Assembly (NCBI RefSeq): GCF_014202695.1
Contig: NZ_JACHHH010000004.1
Span: forward strand, 104,622 to 168,621
Length of the DNA: 64,000 bases
Source of the DNA: Oribacterium sinus
GTDB lineage: Bacteria > Bacillota > Clostridia > Lachnospirales > Lachnospiraceae
Direction of reading: 5' to 3'
Shown here: positions 43,820 to 53,544 of the stretch, one piece after another
Layout: each line of letters begins with the position of its first letter
Numbering within the stretch: the stretch's first letter is position 1
Position numbers and translations under genes: made by a program
Notes under the pieces: model-generated
What the model was told of the DNA's origin: nothing
What the model saw: only the letters and a program-made list of their open reading frames with translations
The model's database searches: none

Positions 43820-44227
43820 ATGACACAGAACCGGGAGGACTACATCAAAGCGATTTTTAAGATTGCTGAACGCGAAGGAGAGGCCAGTAATCAGAGAATT
43901 GCGGATAGTCTGGGAGTTTCCAGGGCATCAGCATCAGAGATGGTGAAGAAACTGATTCAAGAAGGTTTTGTAGTAGCAGAGGGGAGACAGCTATCCTTGA
44001 GCGCAGAGGGAGAGCGGATCGCCAAACGCATTTTAAGCAGACACCGTTTGTGGGAAAGCTTTTTGATGACCAAGCTTCAATATGAAGAAGCGGAAGTCCA
44101 CGAACAGGCGGAGCAGCTGGAGCACATCAGCGATGAGAAGCTGATAGAACGTTTGAACGCATATTTACATTTTCCAAAGACCTGTCCCCACGGGGCAATC
44201 ATCTATGAAAATGAAGACAAGGCGTAA
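43820..44227 (+). CDS. DtxR/MntR family metal-dependent regulator
   Basis: A 135-residue repressor: MTQNREDYIKAIFKIAEREG, helix-turn-helix ASNQRIADSLGVSRASASEM, then the metal-binding part ESFLMTKLQYEEAEVHEQAE and LEHISDEKL...KTCPHG. ATG 43820 follows AGGAGG at ideal spacing; the frame extends 22 codons upstream without support. It lacks the C-terminal SH3-like domain, as MntR does. Its place after SBP-ATPase-permease-permease reproduces the troABCDR order of Treponema, so it probably represses the importer when metal is ample. A TTTAAG-N7-CTTAAA inverted repeat lies in its own leader (about 43631-43649). Confidence 0.88.
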   Translation: MTQNREDYIKAIFKIAEREGEASNQRIADSLGVSRASASEMVKKLIQEGFVVAEGRQLSLSAEGERIAKRILSRHRLWESFLMTKLQYEEAEVHEQAEQLEHISDEKLIERLNAYLHFPKTCPHGAIIYENEDKA

Positions 44228-44462
44228 GAACTCTTTTTTGTGCGTGTAAATATAGGGAGAAAGGACTTCTTCCGAATATTTTGCGCGAAAATACAGCTGA
44301 GAAGAAAAAGAAACAAGAAAAAACTAAAAAAATATTAAGAAATTTTGCACAGAAAATCGAAGGAACGAGAAAATATTTAAAGCATTTTGAATAGGCGAAA
44401 AATAGGATAAAACGGGAAAAACCCTTTTCATGACATTTAAAGGGCCTTTCGCGCAAAGTCTA

Positions 44463-44704
44463 TTGAAATAAAAACTGCTTTTGCTAGAATACGGGATACA
44501 GAGAAGGAACGCCCGCAACATCGAGCCTGAACTGTACTGAGTAAGAATAAGGAAAGAAGATTCTAAGAAAGTGGAAAAGCAATCTTAAAGGAAACTTCCG
44601 GAAAGTCTAAGAATGTCTAAGAACTTTTCGAAAGTCTGAAAGAAAGCTTTCGGATTCTTTCAAAGAATCGTAAACCCAACAGTACGAAAAAGGTGGTCGA
44701 TGGC
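44463..44704 (+). promoter_or_regulatory. Pilus operon promoter and long leader
   Basis: TTGAAA (44463-44468), 16 bases, TAGAAT (44485-44490) form a plausible sigma-A promoter. The ~200-base leader contains several GAAAGTCT/AAGAATC repeats able to pair among themselves (for instance GAAAGCTTTC). The stretch 44228-44462 before it is AT-rich with no gene. Confidence 0.5.
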
Positions 44705-47700
44705 ATGAAGAATTATCGTAGAAATAATTATATAGGGAAGATGAAGAAGGGATTCAAGCAGAAGTTATCCTTGCTGATGATTGCTTGTCTTTTGTTCACC
44801 GGCTATCGTGGACTTACCATTTCCGGACGAGCAGATTCCTCTCACACCGAACAGAATAACGAAATCGAAGTAAGCGGAAGCCAGGTAAAGGTACAGCTCC
44901 TTGGTGCGGATCTTCGGAGAGCAGCTACAGAGGCTATCCTGAAGGGCGAGAAAGTAGGGAAGAGCAATCTTCGTTCCTACAGTAAGGATCAGGAACTGGC
45001 GACAGAGTTCGAAGAGTACTTTGATGGAGAGAAAGAGATTTACAACATTCCTCTGAACAGTATCGCCGAGAACCTGGAAGAAAGCCTGAACGCTGAAGAA
45101 GCCGGCTTACAGATTTATGTAGAAAGAGATGCGAAGGACTTAGACAGATTAGTTCGTAAGGAAAGTAAAGAAAGCTTACTGCTCTACAGTAAAGAGAGTG
45201 CAGTAGCAGGACTTCTTCCCAAGAAAGAAGAAGCAACAACAGTTTCCTTAACAGAAGAGAAAGCATCTGACAGTAACCTTGAAAGAAACACAGAGTTAAC
45301 CGGAAGCGAGCTCATCACCTTCGTGTATGAGAACAAGTCTACAGAAAGAATGACCTTCCAGCTCTCTGTTGATGGTAATAAATATCCGAAAGTAACCGTA
45401 GCTTCCAAGACAAGCCTGTTCAAGCAGTTCTTGGGCGATGCCAAGAAGGCACAGGCAGAAGCTAAGAATGCCAAGGCTACAGAAGCTAAGGTGGAAAGCA
45501 CAGAAGCACAGACTGTAGAAGCTTCCAAGGCAGAAGAGAGTTCTGCCGAAGCTAAGCAGGAAGTGGTAGAAAGTAAAGCAACTAAAGCTACAGAAGAAAG
45601 CAAGGCTTCCGAAGAAGCACGTAAGGATGATTCTGAAGTAGCAATCGTAAGTACCGCTGCAGAAGCAGTAGCGGAATCCACTGAAGCTAAGGCTGAGGTG
45701 AAGACAGAAGCTTCCGAGGAAGCGACAGAAGCTAGAGTAGAAGCTACTGAAGCGGAAGTTAAAGAAGCAGCAGCTAAAGCCGAGACAGCTCAGGCTGAAA
45801 AGGCAACAGAAGCACAGAAAGCGGTTGTAGAAGACAGCAGTCTTCTGAAAGATATTACAGAGCACAGTGAAGAAATCCTTCCTGAATTACAATCTATTCG
45901 TTTTACCCAGTACAGCTTGAACGAACTTGGTAGAAAGAGCCAGAACGTAGAAATCGAAGGATTCGGTAACGTACAGGTATTCTACGACGAAGCGGCATTT
46001 GACGGCGATGTAGTATTAGAAGCAAAGCGTCTCTTCAAGCCGGAGGAAGAAGCAGAAGGAGAAAAGCTTTCCGAAGAGCAGGTTAAGGTTCTGAAGGAGC
46101 ATTCTATCTACGACGATGCAGCTAGCTTGGATATCCGCTTTGTGGATAAGAAAGACAGCGCTGTAGAAGTAGAGCCTAAGTCTCCGGTATCGGTAAGAAT
46201 TAGCATTGATAAAAAGGCTTTGCCGGCAGAAGTGTCTTCTGATGAAATCTCCATTCATCATTTGGTGGAAAATGATGAAACAAAAGCCATTGAAAAAGTT
46301 GAAGTAGTGGTTCAGTCCTTAAAGGCTAAAAATGAAGAGGCTACAGAACTTAATGAAACTACAGAACCTTTGGTAAAAGAAGAAAATAAAGAAGAAATAA
46401 TCACTAAAGAGTTTGTTGTGGATTCTTTCTCGCTATATCAGATTAACTGGAATGACAGCGCTGTACAGTATTGCCCACCAATTATATTCCATTATGTGGA
46501 TAAGAACTTTAATGAAATTGGGCCAACGGTTAGGACAGTAAAAACGTATAAAACAGGGTTGGAAAAGTATATTAAAAAAGAGAAATCAGATCCAAAAACT
46601 TGGCAGTTGGAAGTGCCCGGTGATGCTCAAGGTGATATTAATATCTTTGATAAGAGCAATAAATCAGGAGAGGCGTATAAAACATTCAACGGATATGATT
46701 TTCTGGCTGCTTATCCATATAAACCGGGTTTAGATAATCTTGATAAAATAGTTAATGGGCACACTAATGATTATTTCGATATAAATTATAAATATAATCA
46801 AGACGCTAATACAAAATATAACGGAAATTTTCGCAGTGGTATAAGTAAGATTGATAATTTGGGTTATATCATTGATGGGCAAAGATATGTTTGGTACACA
46901 CTGAGAAAAGGAACAGCTCATTACGAAAAGAATTGCGCATATGAATTTTATTTTGTCTATGACTTAGAAAATAAAACGGGACAAACCATCACGGATGAGC
47001 ATGAAGAAAGTAATGAAAAGTACATTACCAACAATCTTGATGGAACCTATGATTTGACTTTAACGGCTAAGGCAAGCTATAAGAACAAAGAAAAGTTGGA
47101 TGTTGTATTCCTTGTAGATACTACAAGAAGTATGAATTTACCATTCGGCACGGAAAATGGCTTGGCTCGATATACGAGTAATGACTATGACAAATCAGGA
47201 AATAGTCGTAAAGCTAAAGTTAATGAGCAAATCAATAAGTTAGTAGATAGCCTCTCCCAAAATGAAAACTACGATCTGCAATATGCGCTTGTAGGATTCG
47301 GAGGAAATAGAACAGTCAATGTAGCGGATAACCGATTTGTATATAAGAATGTTTCGGTTATGGATGCGAACGGAAAAGAAATTAAGAAATACAGCGTTCC
47401 TATTATTGGAGAGAATGATCTTACAATTGAAGATACTCCTTATAACGATGCTGAAATTTATGGTTATACAAAAAATGCAGCGGAGTTTAAGCAGAGACTG
47501 AAGAGCTTGCCTGAAAATCAAAATGAGGTAGATGGAAGAAACTACTCAGCAGGAATCATTGGACTAAGATATGTTCTGGACGGATTTGGAAAAACAGCAA
47601 TACCAAACGACAAAATTCGAGATGGCAATGCGCCTAGATCTGATGCCAAGAAGATATACATTATGATATCTGATGGAGATCCTACTTATAGCTATACAAC

Positions 47701-49792
47701 TACAGACGGTCTTTATGATGATACAATCATGAGATTCAAGTTTGGAAATGATAGATTCCAATACGAAAAGAACTTAGCAAAAGGCTATACTTATGGAAAT
47801 GGTAGAGATTTCAGTAGAGTAGGTCTAAATCAGGCAAGAGGATATTTGGCTCAAGTAGGAGGATATTCCGCCTTCTATACAATTGGAGTTGGTAACCAGC
47901 AAAACTGGAAGCATTTGAGAGAGTTAACCGAGGAGCATGGTTATGACTTGGATCCAAAGTGGGCTAGCATAGGGAATAGAAAGTTTATTCGTTCCGGTTC
48001 ACCACTTGCAATAGGTGCAGACGGTCAGATTTTTGATGGATCCACACCTGAAAATCTTGCAAATAGCTTTAAGCAGTTATCTGATAAGATTGCACCAAAG
48101 AAAGCAACGAACATTACAATTAATGATACCTTTAGTGAAAACGTGGATTTAGTAGCAAATACAGAGCTTGTTGCGGAAATCTATAAGCTAAAGGAAAATA
48201 ATGTAGAGGCTGATGGAAATGCCTTAACACCGGCAGAGTACAACAAACTTGGCTTAAATAAGCTGGTAACAGAAAAGCATTGGAACAGTGTAAAAAATAG
48301 ACAGGAAATCAGTCTAGAGACAGATCCAAAGAATTTTGAATTACCGGCAGGCTATGAAATTCGTCTTACAGCTAAGATTAAGCCTAGTAAGATAGCTTAT
48401 GAAAAGCTTAGAAAAGGTTTGGCGGAAACAGATCAGGGAATGAAGAGAACTGATTTGAATGATATCTACAAAACCTATCTAAACGGCAGGGTATATGGAG
48501 ATGCTAATAAATATGGGGCGTCTACAGATATTCATGGACTCTTCACCAATGATGAAGCAAAATTCAATTATAGTTGGAGAGGAAAACCTCAAGAAAAGCC
48601 CTATAACAAACCAATAGTGAAAGTTCAAAGCCGAGATTTCAAAATCGAAAAGCAGATTGTTGGCCTTGATGGAAATGGTTATATAACATCAGACAATAAG
48701 AGCAAAAACAATGGAAATAATGCGGCTTCCGGATTTACTAAGCTGGGTATTGAGATATTAAAAGATATCAAGTTTACAGTATATGAAATACAAGATGATG
48801 GCACAGAAAAAGAGTATGTCAGCTTCAAGCTTTATCAAGATGGCAACAGCGAAGATCAAAGCAAAGAAGGAATCATCAAGGTAGGCGATATTACTGTAAA
48901 GAGACATCAGGTTCAGTACATCAAAGAGTATGATAGATTATCCTTGGGATATACAATAACTGGTCTGGATCCAAGTAAGAAATATAAGGTTAAGGAAACT
49001 GTTTCAGGAAAATCTTATCAGTATATAAATGTATCTGAGAACTTCGCTAATCTTAAATATGAATTCAAGGAGTCATCAAATGATTCCAATGAAGAGGCAT
49101 TTAAGTTAACAGACGGTAAAGTAGTAACAATCAAAAATACCTACGAAAAAGAAAATCCAAAGAAAAAAGTTACTATTGAAAAGAAAGTTAAGAATATTTA
49201 CACCGGCAATTACTTGACACCGGAAGAAGACAAAACAACCTTTGATTTCTACTTAAGACTTTATCATCCAAGACATAAAGTAAATGGAGAAACTGTAAAT
49301 GGTGATCCACTTAGCAAAACAGAAATGGAAGATGTATTGAAAAGCTTCCCAAGCAACATAAGAAGCAAAATAATCGATATAGTCGAAATTCCACCTAACC
49401 AAACAACAACGCCTAAGAAGTATGCATTCCACTTCCAACTAAAGGCTAACCAGAAGCTGGAATTTGAATTAGATGAGAATTTAGACTATGACTATGCCGA
49501 GAAAGTGCTTCCGGGGTACTTGGAACCGGGTATTTCTGTAGATGAAGTGGGAAAAACGATTGGTAGAGTATGTTCAGTTATTATAGAAAATCATGATGAT
49601 ACTCACTGGTATACATGTTTTAGATTCAGCGCAAAGACTGATTATTATGTTACCTTTGTAAACAAAGCCAATAAGATTGCTCCGGCAACCGGTATTGTAA
49701 GAGACATCACTCCATACCTCTTCGGAATCTTCGGATTTGTAGCGATGGCAGGAGCATACCTCACCATTAGCAAAAAAAGAAGAGAAGCATAA
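44705..49792 (+). CDS. Large VWA-domain pilus tip adhesin
   Basis: About 1695 residues. N-terminal signal (KLSLLMIACLLFTGYRGLTI). Residues ~255-395 form an Ala/Glu/Lys/Thr-rich repetitive stalk (TEAKVESTEAQTVEASKAEE...). A von Willebrand A domain starts near residue 800 with MIDAS LDVVFLVDTTRSMN and later IYIMISDGDPTY. Pilin-type beta domains follow with FKIEKQIVG and VTIEKKVKN as possible isopeptide lysines. The C-terminus is a sorting signal, IAPATGIVRD, a hydrophobic helix and KKRREA, with PATG instead of LPXTG. ATG 44705 is preferred to GTG 44693 because AAGGTGG is 8 bases before it. First gene of the pilus operon. Confidence 0.88.
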   Translation: MKNYRRNNYIGKMKKGFKQKLSLLMIACLLFTGYRGLTISGRADSSHTEQNNEIEVSGSQVKVQLLGADLRRAATEAILKGEKVGKSNLRSYSKDQELATEFEEYFDGEKEIYNIPLNSIAENLEESLNAEEAGLQIYVERDAKDLDRLVRKESKESLLLYSKESAVAGLLPKKEEATTVSLTEEKASDSNLERNTELTGSELITFVYENKSTERMTFQLSVDGNKYPKVTVASKTSLFKQFLGDAKKAQAEAKNAKATEAKVESTEAQTVEASKAEESSAEAKQEVVESKATKATEESKASEEARKDDSEVAIVSTAAEAVAESTEAKAEVKTEASEEATEARVEATEAEVKEAAAKAETAQAEKATEAQKAVVEDSSLLKDITEHSEEILPELQSIRFTQYSLNELGRKSQNVEIEGFGNVQVFYDEAAFDGDVVLEAKRLFKPEEEAEGEKLSEEQVKVLKEHSIYDDAASLDIRFVDKKDSAVEVEPKSPVSVRISIDKKALPAEVSSDEISIHHLVENDETKAIEKVEVVVQSLKAKNEEATELNETTEPLVKEENKEEIITKEFVVDSFSLYQINWNDSAVQYCPPIIFHYVDKNFNEIGPTVRTVKTYKTGLEKYIKKEKSDPKTWQLEVPGDAQGDINIFDKSNKSGEAYKTFNGYDFLAAYPYKPGLDNLDKIVNGHTNDYFDINYKYNQDANTKYNGNFRSGISKIDNLGYIIDGQRYVWYTLRKGTAHYEKNCAYEFYFVYDLENKTGQTITDEHEESNEKYITNNLDGTYDLTLTAKASYKNKEKLDVVFLVDTTRSMNLPFGTENGLARYTSNDYDKSGNSRKAKVNEQINKLVDSLSQNENYDLQYALVGFGGNRTVNVADNRFVYKNVSVMDANGKEIKKYSVPIIGENDLTIEDTPYNDAEIYGYTKNAAEFKQRLKSLPENQNEVDGRNYSAGIIGLRYVLDGFGKTAIPNDKIRDGNAPRSDAKKIYIMISDGDPTYSYTTTDGLYDDTIMRFKFGNDRFQYEKNLAKGYTYGNGRDFSRVGLNQARGYLAQVGGYSAFYTIGVGNQQNWKHLRELTEEHGYDLDPKWASIGNRKFIRSGSPLAIGADGQIFDGSTPENLANSFKQLSDKIAPKKATNITINDTFSENVDLVANTELVAEIYKLKENNVEADGNALTPAEYNKLGLNKLVTEKHWNSVKNRQEISLETDPKNFELPAGYEIRLTAKIKPSKIAYEKLRKGLAETDQGMKRTDLNDIYKTYLNGRVYGDANKYGASTDIHGLFTNDEAKFNYSWRGKPQEKPYNKPIVKVQSRDFKIEKQIVGLDGNGYITSDNKSKNNGNNAASGFTKLGIEILKDIKFTVYEIQDDGTEKEYVSFKLYQDGNSEDQSKEGIIKVGDITVKRHQVQYIKEYDRLSLGYTITGLDPSKKYKVKETVSGKSYQYINVSENFANLKYEFKESSNDSNEEAFKLTDGKVVTIKNTYEKENPKKKVTIEKKVKNIYTGNYLTPEEDKTTFDFYLRLYHPRHKVNGETVNGDPLSKTEMEDVLKSFPSNIRSKIIDIVEIPPNQTTTPKKYAFHFQLKANQKLEFELDENLDYDYAEKVLPGYLEPGISVDEVGKTIGRVCSVIIENHDDTHWYTCFRFSAKTDYYVTFVNKANKIAPATGIVRDITPYLFGIFGFVAMAGAYLTISKKRREA

Positions 49793-49829
49793 AACTCCTC
49801 TTCAGTACATTCTCAATTAAACATTCACC

Positions 49830-49958
49830 CGCTTCTGCTACAGATACATCTGTTGCAGGACAGAAGTTGGAAAAGAACTTCGTAACAGAAGACCGACGAA
49901 AGGAGTTGAAATGGCGACTCCTGCGTCACTACAACAGCTGCATCTGTAGCAGAAGCGG
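49830..49958 (+). ncRNA. Long structured hairpin between tip adhesin and major pilin genes
   Basis: CGCTTCTGCTACAGATACA pairs with TGCATCTGTAGCAGAAGCG (one mismatch) about 100 bases apart. Inside, GTTG..CAGGA/TCCTG..CAAC, GAAGTT/AACTTC and GGAGT/ACTCC stems give a long branched hairpin. It probably slows or ends transcription or protects the downstream pilin mRNA. No known RNA family recognised. Confidence 0.5.
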
Positions 49959-50040
49959 ACTGAATAATTGCCTTTAGATACACTATCGGCAAAGACAAAA
50001 CAAATATAAGTCTTTTTTCTTAGGAAAAAGAAAGGAGGTT

Positions 50041-50211
50041 CAGGCATGGTACGGCATGGTAAATTGGCGAGGGAACGCCCACGGAGCCGAAGGATGTATC
50101 TCGATACAACGTGAGCTGAAACTCAACAAGTCACTTTAATAATTCGAAGGGTCGCGCCTTCTAATTATAAATCACACAACGTTTCTACTATTTTTAAAAA
50201 AGGAGAACAAG
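50041..50211 (+). promoter_or_regulatory. Structured leader of the major pilin gene
   Basis: TGGCG/CGCCCA, GTGA...TCAC and a stem GAAGG-GTCGCG-CCTTC inside AATT...AATT are visible. The leader ends in AAAAGGAG as ribosome site. I cannot assign it to a riboswitch class. Confidence 0.35.
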
Positions 50212-51414
50212 ATGAGAAAGAATTTAAACAAGCTTGCTACTCTGGCATTATCCGGAATGATGGTAATGTCTATGGCAGTACCTGCTTTTGCGCAGGACGT
50301 TCCATTCCAGAAGAGAGTTCACACCGATGGTAAGACTCTTGCACCAAACACAACCTTTAATTTTAAGGTTACCCCTGCAGCTCAAGCTGGAACTTATAAG
50401 TTTGAAAAAGATGGAAAAAATGTAACTGAGGCTACTAAGCCGGGACCTGCTAACGGTGTTACCATTACAGGTGCTACATTCGCTCCGGAAGCTAAGAAGT
50501 TTGGAGAAGAGACCGGTGCAGATTTCGGTATCTTTAAGTCCAATGCTACTATCCATGTAGATGAGTCTAAGTTTGGTGACTTAGGATACTATGAGTATGA
50601 TATGGAAGAGGTAGATGACAAGTACGAGGGTATCTACTACACAAAGTCTAAGTTTAAGATTTATGTATTAAAGTATGTAGATGAGAACAATGCTACTCAG
50701 TTCATCACCAAGGTAGTTCGTGTTAAGAAGGCTAACGGACAAGCTGATAACACCAAGGTTGAAGGCGTAGACAACAACTATGGTAGAGAAACTCCACCAC
50801 CTGAGAATCCGGATATTCCTCCTGTAACACCTCCAGAGACTCCCGGAACACCTCCCGAGACTCCCGGAACACCTCCCGAGAATCCGTATGATACAACTCA
50901 CGAGGTAACTGTTAGAAAGAGAATTCTTGGAAAAGTTGCTAACCACAGCGATAAGTTCGAGTTCTATGTAACAGTGGTTCCTGGTGATCGTAATGGACAG
51001 AAGGGTGCTGAGTTATACAATGTTGAGCCTGAAGGAGATGTTAACTTAAACGGCATTAAGGCATTCACAGCAAGTAGTGAGTCTGCAAAGATTGTTGTTG
51101 GAGATAACGGCGGATTCACCATCACCGGATTAACCAAGGGCGATAAGGTATTCGTACGAGAGGGTGCTACTACTTACGTAATGACTGCAGGAGCTGTTGC
51201 AGGAAAAGAGTCCTACATTAAGGAACTTGATGTTCAGGGACTTACAGCTAGCTTCAACGCTGTAAAGGACGATGCAGAAGTAGACATCAAGAACACTAAG
51301 GATGTAACTACTCCTACCGGTATCGTAATGAATGTTGCTCCTTACGCTATGATGCTTGCAGTAGCTGGCGGATTAGGTGTAGTATTCATGAACCGCAAGA
51401 AGGAAGAGGAATAA
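50212..51414 (+). CDS. Major pilin subunit (FctA/Spy0128-like)
   Basis: A 400-residue secreted pilin. Signal peptide ends AVPAFAQ. Two pilin beta-domains (residues ~28-180 and ~230-370) begin DVPFQKRVHTDGKTLAPNTT and HEVTVRKRILGKVANHSDKF, each with an early Lys and a late Asn (VDIKNTKD), fitting intramolecular isopeptide bonds. They are joined by a Pro-rich linker of PPETPGT repeats (21-bp DNA repeats). Sorting signal: DVTTPTGIVMN, hydrophobic helix, RKKEEE. The PTG form resembles the (E/Q)VPTG signal of streptococcal FctA pili, which are polymerised by a class B sortase, as encoded next. Confidence 0.88.
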   Translation: MRKNLNKLATLALSGMMVMSMAVPAFAQDVPFQKRVHTDGKTLAPNTTFNFKVTPAAQAGTYKFEKDGKNVTEATKPGPANGVTITGATFAPEAKKFGEETGADFGIFKSNATIHVDESKFGDLGYYEYDMEEVDDKYEGIYYTKSKFKIYVLKYVDENNATQFITKVVRVKKANGQADNTKVEGVDNNYGRETPPPENPDIPPVTPPETPGTPPETPGTPPENPYDTTHEVTVRKRILGKVANHSDKFEFYVTVVPGDRNGQKGAELYNVEPEGDVNLNGIKAFTASSESAKIVVGDNGGFTITGLTKGDKVFVREGATTYVMTAGAVAGKESYIKELDVQGLTASFNAVKDDAEVDIKNTKDVTTPTGIVMNVAPYAMMLAVAGGLGVVFMNRKKEEE

Positions 51415-51522
51415 TTCTTTCTGACTTATAATGTTTTCAGAATATGGCGTTAACTTACCGTAGAGCATAAATTCTTCTTCTCCAAAAATAGCGCGAAAGT
51501 AAGAGAACAAGATATTTTGAAT

Positions 51523-51568
51523 CAGTATCAAAATCTCCGGGTGGCTTTGCCACCCGGAAGAGATACTG
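51523..51568 (+). ncRNA. Two-tier hairpin between pilin and sortase genes
   Basis: CCGGGTGGC-TTT-GCCACCCGG is a perfect 9-bp stem, flanked by CAGTATC/GATACTG that extends it across a small internal loop. No T run follows, so it is more likely a processing or mRNA-stability element that keeps pilin more abundant than sortase. Confidence 0.6.
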
Positions 51569-51657
51569 AAAATCGTATGTAGATTGGTTTTTTGAAAGCT
51601 TCAAGGAACCCATGTACACACGGTGTACAGCAGGAAAAGGAGTGGAAAGGACAAGGA

Positions 51658-52401
51658 ATGAACACAGCAGCAAAAGCCGCTAGAGCCGGAGATAAAGTAT
51701 TATCAATCCTGGCTATTGTCCTCATGGTTACCATGCTGGCCTTTGGTGGATACTCCCTTTGGGACACTTACATTACGATGTCGGGTGCATTCCTAGGAAG
51801 AGATTTATTAAAGTACAAGCCCTCAGTGGAGAATCCGGAAGATACCAGATTAAGTCTGGAAGAGTTACTAAAAATTAATCCGGATACAAGAGGCTGGATA
51901 ACCATTGACGGAACCCACATTGACTACCCCATGGTTCAGGGAAAAGACGATTTGGAGTATGTAAACAGGGATGTAACAGGAGAATTTTCCCTTTCAGGGT
52001 CAATTTTCTTAAGTGCCTATAATAAGGCGGATTTTTCGGACCCCTATATGCTGACTTATGGACACCACATGGATAACGGGGGAATGTACGGAGATGTAAT
52101 GGAGTATATCGACAAAGATTACTTCGATAAGCATCTCACGGGAAATCTTTTTATGCCGGATGGCAGAGCGCGGAAGATGGAAGTTTTTGCCGCTATCGAG
52201 TGTGATGCCTATGACCGTATGATTTATCAGGTAGAAGGCAAAAAGGGACACATCATGGAACTGGTGGAATATTTGAAAAAAAATTCCACAAACTTTAGAG
52301 ATATCGGGCTAAAGGAAAGCGATCAGATTATGTCACTCTCCACCTGTGTATCACTGGAAACAAATGGTAGGGTTGTTTTGTTCGCAAGAGTAAACCCATA
52401 A
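51658..52401 (+). CDS. Class B sortase
   Basis: A 247-residue membrane-anchored transpeptidase. The N-terminal helix (VLSILAIVLMVTMLAFGGYS) is followed by the class B core: GWITIDGTHIDYPMVQGKDD, the catalytic His in LTYGHHMDNGGMYGDV, Cys in IMSLSTCV, and Arg in VVLFARV. ATG 51658 is chosen because AAGGACAAGGA precedes it; the longer frame from 51592 has no ribosome site and starts in a hydrophilic stretch. It should recognise the P(A/T)TG signals of the adjacent proteins and polymerise the pilus. Confidence 0.92.
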   Translation: MNTAAKAARAGDKVLSILAIVLMVTMLAFGGYSLWDTYITMSGAFLGRDLLKYKPSVENPEDTRLSLEELLKINPDTRGWITIDGTHIDYPMVQGKDDLEYVNRDVTGEFSLSGSIFLSAYNKADFSDPYMLTYGHHMDNGGMYGDVMEYIDKDYFDKHLTGNLFMPDGRARKMEVFAAIECDAYDRMIYQVEGKKGHIMELVEYLKKNSTNFRDIGLKESDQIMSLSTCVSLETNGRVVLFARVNP

Positions 52402-52416
52402 GGGAGGAAAACGGAA

Positions 52417-53241
52417 ATGAAAGCAAAAGACATTTTAATAAAGGCTGGTACAGTATTATCAGCGGTGCTATTCCTTTCCGCAGGATTGGGATTTTCATCC
52501 CAGGCAGCTGCGCAAAGTGCAAGCTTAAAGATTCCGGTAAAGATTAGCACATCAGGCGCTGCACCGGAGGAAACCTATACAGTGACGATTGAAAGAGATC
52601 CTTCCAATCCAAACGCTCCACTACCATCACCAAATCAGGTTAGCGTTACAGGAAACGGAGCTAAGGACTATATCCTGGAATTTCCGGAGATTATATATAC
52701 CACAGAAGGTGACTACAAGTATACAATCAAGCAGACTGTAGGAACACAAAGTAATTTCACCTACGACAGTAGAACCTATACACTTTTGGTAAAGACTACG
52801 GAAATTACTAGAGATGCCAATGGGAATGCAGTATCTCCTTATATTTTACCGGTGTTCTGGGTAGGAACCGGAGAGAATTCTGCAAAGCACGGAGATATTT
52901 CTTTCTATAACCGTTATAACAGAAATCCTAATCCCGGACCTAACCCCGGTCCAAATCCAAGACCTAATCCGGGGCCAAATCCTAATCCAAACCCGAACCC
53001 GAATCCCAGTAACCCTTCCGTACTTGGTGCAACAAGACCTAGTAGCGTAGAACCCGGAGTTCTCGGCGTAGACAGAGAGCCAAAGGTTCCTGAAGTATTG
53101 GGAGCATTGAGACAGGTAGCAACTGGAGATGCAAGCTTCATGGCATTATACGGACTCTTTGCAGCATTATCCCTCATGTCTCTTCTTTTCTGGGGACTTG
53201 GTTATAAAAAGCAGGGACAGAAGAAAGAGAATAGAGGCTAA
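52417..53241 (+). CDS. Minor/basal pilin with FctA domain
   Basis: A 274-residue exported protein: signal peptide (LSAVLFLSAGLGFSSQAAAQ), then one FctA/Spy0128-like domain (SLKIPVKISTSGAAPEETYT ... FPEIIYTTEGDYKYTIKQ, with Lys and Glu suited to an isopeptide bond). A Pro/Asn-rich spacer (NPGPNPGPNPRPNPG) and a C-terminal signal QVATGDASF, hydrophobic helix and KKQGQKKE follow. Likely the subunit that anchors the pilus to the wall. It is 15 bases after the sortase gene. Confidence 0.83.
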   Translation: MKAKDILIKAGTVLSAVLFLSAGLGFSSQAAAQSASLKIPVKISTSGAAPEETYTVTIERDPSNPNAPLPSPNQVSVTGNGAKDYILEFPEIIYTTEGDYKYTIKQTVGTQSNFTYDSRTYTLLVKTTEITRDANGNAVSPYILPVFWVGTGENSAKHGDISFYNRYNRNPNPGPNPGPNPRPNPGPNPNPNPNPNPSNPSVLGATRPSSVEPGVLGVDREPKVPEVLGALRQVATGDASFMALYGLFAALSLMSLLFWGLGYKKQGQKKENRG

Positions 53242-53511
53242 ATCTAAAGATTCAGCCATATACAATCAACTAAGGATTTGATTCGATGCGATTTTTTCAG
53301 AATCGCAAAAACCCAAGGATGGACAAGCCGAAAGGCACTTCAGGCTAAGCAACTTCATTGACGAATCATAGCTTAAGTTGAGCGAAAGAGGAAGAAGTGA
53401 AAAGCACCTAATGCTTATCCTAAAAAATATAAGTGCAAAAGTTGTAGAAGCAACTGGTGTGACACCGTGGGACATGGTGCTATATGTCCTAGATGAAAAT
53501 CTATTTGTTCT

Positions 53512-53544
53512 AAAAAACTTCCAAGTTCTGCTTGGAAGTTTTTT
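53512..53544 (+). terminator. Pilus operon terminator
   Basis: AAAAAACTTCCAAG-TTCTG-CTTGGAAGTTTTTT is a perfect 14-bp stem with a terminal T run. Between the last pilin stop and here (53242-53511) I see a small hairpin (GCGATTTTTTCAGAATCGC) and a 60-codon frame (53378-53563) that ends in the terminator and is probably not a gene. From 53545 to 53730 the sequence is AT-rich with repeated TATAAATATT(T/C)ACAGG. Confidence 0.85.

Noticed and set aside
50041..50211. c-di-GMP riboswitch before the pilin gene
   Set aside because: The conserved GEMM core is absent; only generic hairpins are visible.
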